The translations under genes were made by a program, and so were the position numbers. A stretch of 20,495 bases of DNA, taken from NCBI GenBank assembly GCA_949511925.1, contig CATEYX010000166.1, positions 1 to 20,495 on the forward strand, written 5' to 3'. The notes beneath the pieces were generated by a model. That model saw only the letters and a program-made list of their open reading frames with translations, had not been told where the DNA came from and made no database searches. This document shows, one piece after another, positions 15,115-20,495 of the stretch. Within the stretch, counting starts at the first letter, position 1. Each line of letters opens with the position of its first letter. Source of the DNA: Cryomorphaceae bacterium (GTDB lineage: Bacteria; Bacteroidota; Bacteroidia; Flavobacteriales; BACL11).

Positions 15115-16456
15115 AATAGAAATAAATAGCGCATATATTGAGCAAATAACCAGCCTAATTGAAGCAAATAATTCTACTGAATTAAGCTTAATTATTTCTG
15201 ATTTACACATTGCTGATATTGCAGAAATTATTGAAGACTTATCCATAGATAGTGCCCATTTTTTATTCGACCTAATTGAAGAAGAAAAATCAGCCCCCGT
15301 ACTAGTTGAGCTTGAAGACGATACTCGAGAAGAAATTTTATCTGATTTAACGGCAAAAGAAATTGCTGAAGGAGTAATTGACAATTTAGAATCAGATGAT
15401 GCTGCAGATGTAATTGGGGAATTATCAGAAAATAAAAAAGAAGAAGTTCTTTCCTTGATTGAGGATTTTGAACGTGCCAGTGACATTAGTGATTTATTAA
15501 CTTACCCTGAAGACACAGCTGGTGGATTAATGGCCAAAGAATTGATTAAAGTAAATGAAAACTGGACTACAATTCAATGCCTTAAAGAAATGCGTAAACA
15601 GGCTGAGGAGGTGAAAGAAGTTTACACAATATATGTTGTTGATGATAACGATAAATTACTCGGAATTTTATCATTAAGAAAACTATTACTAATTGAAAGA
15701 GCTACAGCAATAAAAGATATTATTTTTACAGACATTATATCAGTAAAAGCAACTGAGGATGATGAACATGTTGCTAATATAATGAATAAATATGATCTTA
15801 TTGCCTTACCTGTAGTAGATGACTTAAACCGATTAATCGGCAGAATTACTATTGATGATGTAATGGATGTAGTAAAAGAGGAAGCCGAAAAAGATTATCA
15901 AATGGCATCCGGTATTTCGGAAGATATTGAGAGTAGCGATACAACTTGGGAGCTTACAAGAGCACGATTACCATGGCTACTTATTGGAATGATTGGAGGA
16001 TTATTAGGAGCAAAAGTAATTGGTATTTTTGATTTAAGTGGAGATAATTTTGAATTAGCCTTTTTCATTCCTCTCATTGCTGCAATGGGAGGAAATGTTG
16101 GCGTTCAATCAGCGGCAATAGTAGTGCAAGGTCTGGCAAATGATTCCTTAAAAATGGAAAATATATTTCAGAAATTAGTAAAAGAGTTAGGTGTTGGACT
16201 TCTAAATGGAATTATCTGCTCAATCATCATTCTTGGATCTGCCTTTAGCTTAGGGTATAGCTTAGCATTAAGTCTAACGGTAAGCATCTCATTATTTGCA
16301 GTTATTGTTTTTGCCGCTGTTTTTGGAACATTTATACCCTTAACTTTGGAAAAATATAAGATTGACCCTGCCTTAGCGACAGGTCCTTTTATCACAACAG
16401 TAAATGATGTTTTGGGTTTATTCATCTATTTTATGATTGGACAAGCCATCCTTTAA
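15104..16456 (+). CDS. mgtE: Magnesium transporter MgtE
   Basis: MgtE is a homodimeric, magnesium-gated Mg2+ channel of the inner membrane. The 450-residue protein has the complete layout. An acidic helical N domain covers about 25-130. The linker YPEDTAGGLMA is at 134-144. Two CBS domains at about 145-200 and 205-260 sense Mg2+. A connecting helix leads to five membrane segments from about 290 on. The pore region has AAMGGNVGVQSAA, and TGPFITTVNDVLGLFIYF near the end carries the conserved pore aspartate. Its start lies inside the last codons of rsmA (11-base overlap). The next gene begins one base after its stop. Confidence 0.96.
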   Translation: MSDRIEINSAYIEQITSLIEANNSTELSLIISDLHIADIAEIIEDLSIDSAHFLFDLIEEEKSAPVLVELEDDTREEILSDLTAKEIAEGVIDNLESDDAADVIGELSENKKEEVLSLIEDFERASDISDLLTYPEDTAGGLMAKELIKVNENWTTIQCLKEMRKQAEEVKEVYTIYVVDDNDKLLGILSLRKLLLIERATAIKDIIFTDIISVKATEDDEHVANIMNKYDLIALPVVDDLNRLIGRITIDDVMDVVKEEAEKDYQMASGISEDIESSDTTWELTRARLPWLLIGMIGGLLGAKVIGIFDLSGDNFELAFFIPLIAAMGGNVGVQSAAIVVQGLANDSLKMENIFQKLVKELGVGLLNGIICSIIILGSAFSLGYSLALSLTVSISLFAVIVFAAVFGTFIPLTLEKYKIDPALATGPFITTVNDVLGLFIYFMIGQAIL

Positions 16457-16457
16457 T

Positions 16458-17387
16458 ATGAAAATTCTTTTTATTGATACTGTCCACCATTTGCTAAAAC
16501 AAGAATTAGAAAAAGAAAATCATATTTGCGATACAGCTTACAATAAAAGCAAAACTGAAATAGAGCAAATTATCAGTAATTATCAAGGAATAATTATCAG
16601 AAGTAGATTCAAAATTGACAAACAATTTATTGATTGTGGCAGCAACTTAAAATTCATAGCCAGAGCTGGAAGCGGCTTGGAAAATATTGATGTAGACTAT
16701 GCTGAAAATAAAAACATCCATTGTTATAATGCAGCTGAAGGCAACAGACAAGCAGTAGCCGAACACGCATTAGGCATGTTACTTTCCTTATTTAATAATT
16801 TGAATAGAGCAGACCAAGAAGTACGAAATGGAGTTTGGGAACGAGAAGGAAATAGAGGGATAGAACTTGCTGGGAAAACGATTGCTATAATAGGATATGG
16901 AAACAATGGATCAGCCTTTGCAGAAGTACTAAAAGGATTTAATGTCAAAATATTAGCTTACGACAAATACTTGAAGAACTATCAATATAAAAGTACTATG
17001 GGAAGCATTTACAAAGAAACCGATATCGTGAGTCTACATACTCCTTTAACAGATGAAACTACGTATTTGGTAGATGATAATTTTATAAATAGTTTTGAAA
17101 AAGATATTTATCTGATAAACACGGCAAGAGGAAAATGTACAAATACAAAAGACTTGGTCGCAGCTTTAGAAAACGGGAAAATAAAAGGAGCTTGTCTGGA
17201 TGTATTGGAATACGAAAAAACTTCATTTGAAAATTTAAGTCAAGAAGGTTTTACCAATAATATGCAATACTTGATGAATTCAAAAAATACAATCCTGTCT
17301 CCTCATGTTGCAGGCTGGACGACAGAAAGCAATGTGAAAATTGCTGAAGTTTTACTCAATAAATTTATTTATGATTTTCCTCAATAA
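16458..17387 (+). CDS. D-isomer-specific 2-hydroxyacid dehydrogenase (SerA-like)
   Basis: This is an NAD-dependent oxidoreductase of the D-3-phosphoglycerate dehydrogenase type. The 309-residue protein has the split substrate domain with ARAGSGLENID at 69-79. The Rossmann motif IGYGNNG is at 145-151, and D169 after the second strand favours NAD over NADP. The catalytic triad is R224 (NTARGK), E253 or E251 (DVLEYE) and H283 (SPHVAGW). It lacks the C-terminal ACT domain of long SerA proteins, so it could be a short SerA or another 2-hydroxyacid dehydrogenase; serB/serC are not nearby. I start at MKILFIDTV (16458), one base after the mgtE stop. The in-frame Met at 16437 would overlap mgtE by 20 bases. 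Its 3' end overlaps the opposing gene by 23 bases. Confidence 0.88.
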   Translation: MKILFIDTVHHLLKQELEKENHICDTAYNKSKTEIEQIISNYQGIIIRSRFKIDKQFIDCGSNLKFIARAGSGLENIDVDYAENKNIHCYNAAEGNRQAVAEHALGMLLSLFNNLNRADQEVRNGVWEREGNRGIELAGKTIAIIGYGNNGSAFAEVLKGFNVKILAYDKYLKNYQYKSTMGSIYKETDIVSLHTPLTDETTYLVDDNFINSFEKDIYLINTARGKCTNTKDLVAALENGKIKGACLDVLEYEKTSFENLSQEGFTNNMQYLMNSKNTILSPHVAGWTTESNVKIAEVLLNKFIYDFPQ

Positions 17388-19143
17388 GAACATCTATTTC
17401 AGCTCCCATTTTTTTCATACTTTCAACCGCATCATTTAAAGATTTATATGCAGCATCCTTTACGCTACTAAAAGTAGTACCAACTGAATCAAACATTCCT
17501 TGGTAGTAAGTAATTCCTTCATTCATATTATTGGCGAAAGCATTCAAATATCTCCCTGATTTTTTTCCCCAATCATTTTTATGTTCCTCAATTTTTTCAG
17601 ATAAATAGGTAAGGTACATTCCTAACTCATTAACGAACATATTAGGTCGGTCAGCACGAACAATACCCTCATCACCATTATAAATATGATGTGACATATC
17701 TTGTAACGTTAATTCCTGATCGAAATATGCCATGTTAGGACCTGGACAAATAGAAACGCCTTTACTCTCACGTGTTTCAACTCCATAATTTATTACTGCA
17801 GTTGCAGCTAACCCCATACATAAACAAGCTTTATCTGTAATCTGATCAGAAATACCTTGTTCATCAATTTTATTTTTTTGAAATAAACGAGAAGCTGTAC
17901 AAACCCCTTCAGTGCCATATTCATTACTCAATGCCAAAAACTTTCTAGGGCAAGGACTTCCCGGCTTTCCTTCTTCAATTTTATTAAACTTCTCAACATC
18001 TTTAGTTGAGTTTCTCAGGTTATTAAACGGAACTCCTAAAGGAGAAACATTACTCAGATACAAATCTTTTTCCTTTGCATCTTGCAATTGTTTACGTGTT
18101 GCGGCATCCACTGTAGTTGCTTCAGGAACCAATAAAAAAGGTGTCCCCCAACCTACTGTATCTAATTTATAATGATCAATTAAAAAATTATGCTCCTCAG
18201 CAGTAGCAACACCACCCTGCGCAGTAATTGTAATTGCTAAAGTATCATAAGGTACAACCCTTCCATTCGCTTCTAATGCTGGGCTACATACGGCATAAAG
18301 CTCATCAACTAATTCTTGTCTTCTATCTCTGAACTCCGCTAGGATTGGTCCCATTAAATATCCATCAGTTGCAAAAGCATGACCCCCACAATTTAAACCT
18401 GATTCAATACGATATTCCGAAATCCAAAGTCCTTTTTTAGCTAAAAATTTACCTTGTATAATTGCTGATCTATAATCAGAAACTTTAAGAATTATCTTCT
18501 TTTTAATATACCCATTAGCATCTGGAAAAAAATCATCAAACTTAGCAATATATCCATATAATCTTGGATTCATTCCTGCAGAAAAAATTACGGATGATGA
18601 TAAATCAGAATTAGCATACCCTCTTAAACCCGAATGAGCATCATTATATTCTGATGGTAATTCTTCTTTTTTAAAGTAATTTGTTTTGTCAACTTTCGTC
18701 ATGATGTTTACATCAATACTTCCCATTGACAGATTATCTTTCAACCATACTGATAAATCCTCAAAACTAAATGAGTTTTCAATTAATTTATTGAACTCCT
18801 TTTTCACATCACTAGTATCAGGTAGCATTGAAAAGTATTTTTTTACTTCTTCAAATTTATCTTTAGTTGTTGTAGTAAACTCCTCAAACTTTGTAGAAGC
18901 AATTTTATTTACCATATTCAGATAAGAAGTAATTCTATCTGCACGATAATCTTTGGTATTATTCTTTATCTCTTCATAAGATAAATTATTTAATTCACTA
19001 TAATATTTCCTAAGGCGTTCCAACAAAACATCATCCGCTAAAGCAATCACAGTATTAATACCATAATGCGCTACTTTTAAAGCAGAATCAGCCGTAAAAG
19101 CTGTTCCCATTACTGGGATATGAAAAGTATGAGATTCGGTCAT
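17365..19143 (-). CDS. Hypothetical 592-residue protein, putative TIM-barrel flavoenzyme with a Cys-rich region
   Basis: I cannot assign a function. The N-terminus (HIPVMGTAFTADSALKVAHY) looks like the first strand of a TIM barrel. A lysine-rich helical stretch at about 60-165 seems to be an insertion. Then follow GLNCGGHAFATDG at 249-261, ITITAQGGVATAEEHNFLI at about 304-322, and VGWGTPFLLVPEAT at 330-343. These resemble the FMN-binding GGH, 'GGI' and 'GT.FL.t.Ea' motifs of nitronate monooxygenase/PfaD-like enzymes. The region after 390 carries C398, C415, C440, C442 and C466 (SPCPRK, EGVCTAS, KACLCMG, SICPGPN), which could bind a metal or iron-sulfur cluster. The last 90 residues are helical. 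There is no signal peptide or membrane span. It lies 50 bases downstream of lysC with its own promoter box. I believe homologues exist in Bacteroidota as unannotated proteins. Confidence 0.85.
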   Translation of the reverse strand: MTESHTFHIPVMGTAFTADSALKVAHYGINTVIALADDVLLERLRKYYSELNNLSYEEIKNNTKDYRADRITSYLNMVNKIASTKFEEFTTTTKDKFEEVKKYFSMLPDTSDVKKEFNKLIENSFSFEDLSVWLKDNLSMGSIDVNIMTKVDKTNYFKKEELPSEYNDAHSGLRGYANSDLSSSVIFSAGMNPRLYGYIAKFDDFFPDANGYIKKKIILKVSDYRSAIIQGKFLAKKGLWISEYRIESGLNCGGHAFATDGYLMGPILAEFRDRRQELVDELYAVCSPALEANGRVVPYDTLAITITAQGGVATAEEHNFLIDHYKLDTVGWGTPFLLVPEATTVDAATRKQLQDAKEKDLYLSNVSPLGVPFNNLRNSTKDVEKFNKIEEGKPGSPCPRKFLALSNEYGTEGVCTASRLFQKNKIDEQGISDQITDKACLCMGLAATAVINYGVETRESKGVSICPGPNMAYFDQELTLQDMSHHIYNGDEGIVRADRPNMFVNELGMYLTYLSEKIEEHKNDWGKKSGRYLNAFANNMNEGITYYQGMFDSVGTTFSSVKDAAYKSLNDAVESMKKMGAEIDVLIEENHK

Positions 19144-19163
19144 CTAAATATTATATAAGGTGA

Positions 19164-19171
19164 CAAAGATA
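19164..19171 (-). promoter_or_regulatory. Candidate promoter of the 592-residue protein gene
   Basis: The reverse strand reads TATCTTTG, an exact TAnnTTTG match identical to the recX box. It ends 20 bases before the ATG at 19143, in the 50-base gap after lysC, giving a predicted leader of about 15 bases. A GTTTTA about 17 bases upstream is a poor -33. Confidence 0.45.
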
Positions 19172-19193
19172 CAGAATAAAAGGATTATAAAAC

Positions 19194-20441
19194 TTAGCGA
19201 GTAATAAGTTGTATAGTATTGCGCGATTTCTGCTCTAAAACAACAACCTTATCCTGTAAAAAGGAATCAAAAGAATTATCAGCATAATGTCTTATTGTAA
19301 ACAGACTTAAATCCGCATTGTATAAGACTTCATAAAACTGCTGAAAATCCTTTATTAATTGAGGAATTTTATGCTTATCATTATCCACACAAATTGAAAA
19401 AGAAACAGCTGAATTCTGCATCAAGTTAACCTCAACATTATTTTTAGCTAAAATGGAGAAAATTTGATTCATATGATTCCCTACAATAAATGATAAATCC
19501 ACATCAGAAATTGAAATTAATATCTGATTTTCTTTAACAATAAAGGAAGGAATATCACTCATTTTATCAATCTTTCTTTTGACAATAGAACCATCAGCTT
19601 CTGGGTTAATAAAAGACTTAATTCTTAATGGAATATTTTTTTGTTTTAGTGGCTGTATTGTTTTCGGGTGTATCACTTTTGCACCATAAAAAGCCAACTC
19701 TATTGCTTCATCGAAAGAAACTTGGCTCAATAATTTTGCATCTGGAAAATACTTAGGATCCGCATTCATCATCCCAGGTACATCTTTCCAAATCACTACT
19801 TCTGATGCGTCTAAGCAAAACGCTAAAATAGCTGCTGAAAAATCACTTCCTTCCCTACCTAATGTTGAAGTAAAATTTTCGGAAGTACAACCCAAAAAAC
19901 CTTGCGTGATAGAATGCTTTGCTTTTACATTACGCTTTATCGATTCGGCAGTAGTTTCCCAATCTACTTTTGCATTTCGGTGTATGTTATCTGTACGAAT
20001 TAAATCCCTAACATCTAACCAAGTATTTTCAAAACCAACTTGATTCAAATAAGCACTCATAATTTGAGTAGATAGAAATTCCCCGACAGAAACAATTTGA
20101 TCATAATCATAGGCATAATCCTGGTTAGGCTCATCTTCCAACACCCATTCTATTTCAACAAACAGATTATTTACAATATCAAAAATTGGATGACTTTCTT
20201 TAAAAATACCATTTAAGATAGTTGCATGAAAATCTTTTACTTTCTGTAAAGCAATATCCGAGTTAGCTGATTTCTGGACATAAGAGTCAACAACATCTTC
20301 CAGCATATTAGTGACCTTTCCCATTGCTGAAAAAACAATTACCAATTCCTGACTATCATATTTTTGTAAGATATTGCCTACATTTTTGATGTTTTGAACA
20401 TCCATGATTGACGCACCTCCAAACTTAAATACTTTTATCAT
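19194..20441 (-). CDS. lysC: Aspartate kinase (monofunctional)
   Basis: Aspartate kinase phosphorylates L-aspartate, the first step toward lysine, threonine and methionine. The 415-residue product begins MIKVFKFGGAS with the kinase KFGG motif at 6-9. VSVGEFLST lies near 118-125 and TLGREGSDFSAA at 193-204. VWKDVPGMMNADPK and the FYGAKVIHPKTIQPL stretch complete the kinase domain. The C-terminal 120 residues look like paired ACT domains (ILISISDVDLSFIV and VNLMQNSAVSFSICVD), the usual site of amino-acid feedback control. There is no fused homoserine dehydrogenase. The 54 bases upstream to the window edge show no exact TAnnTTTG box; TTACTTTG is one mismatch away. Confidence 0.95.
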   Translation of the reverse strand: MIKVFKFGGASIMDVQNIKNVGNILQKYDSQELVIVFSAMGKVTNMLEDVVDSYVQKSANSDIALQKVKDFHATILNGIFKESHPIFDIVNNLFVEIEWVLEDEPNQDYAYDYDQIVSVGEFLSTQIMSAYLNQVGFENTWLDVRDLIRTDNIHRNAKVDWETTAESIKRNVKAKHSITQGFLGCTSENFTSTLGREGSDFSAAILAFCLDASEVVIWKDVPGMMNADPKYFPDAKLLSQVSFDEAIELAFYGAKVIHPKTIQPLKQKNIPLRIKSFINPEADGSIVKRKIDKMSDIPSFIVKENQILISISDVDLSFIVGNHMNQIFSILAKNNVEVNLMQNSAVSFSICVDNDKHKIPQLIKDFQQFYEVLYNADLSLFTIRHYADNSFDSFLQDKVVVLEQKSRNTIQLITR

Positions 20442-20495
20442 TTTCCATTTAAAATCAGTTACAAAGTAAAGATTATTTTTTCATCAAATACTTTA

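Noticed and set aside
20466..20473. TTACTTTG upstream of lysC as its promoter
   Set aside because: One mismatch to TAnnTTTG in the most conserved TA pair and no -33 partner. Too weak to annotate.

Overview
The window is about 20.5 kb of AT-rich DNA from a chromosome that is almost certainly Bacteroidota, most likely a flavobacterial-type lineage. The signs are the mutY-ssb pair divergent from an HU-tiny basic protein-RNase G cluster, promoter boxes of the form TAnnTTTG, no AGGAGG-type ribosome-binding sites before the genes, and the short lipoprotein style. I see no tRNA, rRNA, insertion sequence, prophage or CRISPR array. Nearly all of the DNA is coding and no gene-free stretch reaches 300 bases.

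Layout. 1-62: possible tail of a rightward gene. 132-1629, leftward: mutY then ssb (DNA repair and replication). 1756-3731, rightward: HU, a 29-residue very basic protein and RNase G/E. 3733-5007, leftward: an MFS transporter ending one base from the RNase gene. 5053-6966, rightward: recX, prfB (RF2) and an ArsC-like reductase. 6963-7106, leftward: a 47-residue membrane protein. 7165-8559, rightward: fumC, closed by the only clear intrinsic terminator of the window, shared with the leftward genes beyond it. 8633-12839, leftward: a 44-residue lipoprotein, feoA, feoB, a SprT-like metalloprotease and mannose-1-phosphate guanylyltransferase. 12876-17387, rightward: a tight five-gene run of an MlaE-type permease, MlaF-type ATPase, rsmA, mgtE and a D-2-hydroxyacid dehydrogenase. 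17365-20441, leftward: lysC followed by a 592-residue protein of unknown function.

How the genes work together. Most are housekeeping. The FeoAB cluster imports ferrous iron, MlaE/MlaF should form the core of a lipid ABC transporter, and MgtE handles magnesium. Within the operons many genes touch or overlap by 1-11 bases, which suggests translational coupling.

The most interesting signals are three. First, five genes (the MFS gene, recX, prfB, feoA and the small lipoprotein) have a TAnnTTTG promoter box ending only 3-5 bases before the start codon. That places transcription start at or next to the ATG and predicts leaderless mRNAs. Second, the 592-residue protein looks like a flavin-type TIM barrel followed by a cysteine-rich region and has no function I can assign. 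Third, the 29-residue Lys/Arg-rich protein between HU and RNase G may be a lineage-specific ribosomal protein. I did not find an obvious new multi-gene system such as a defence island.
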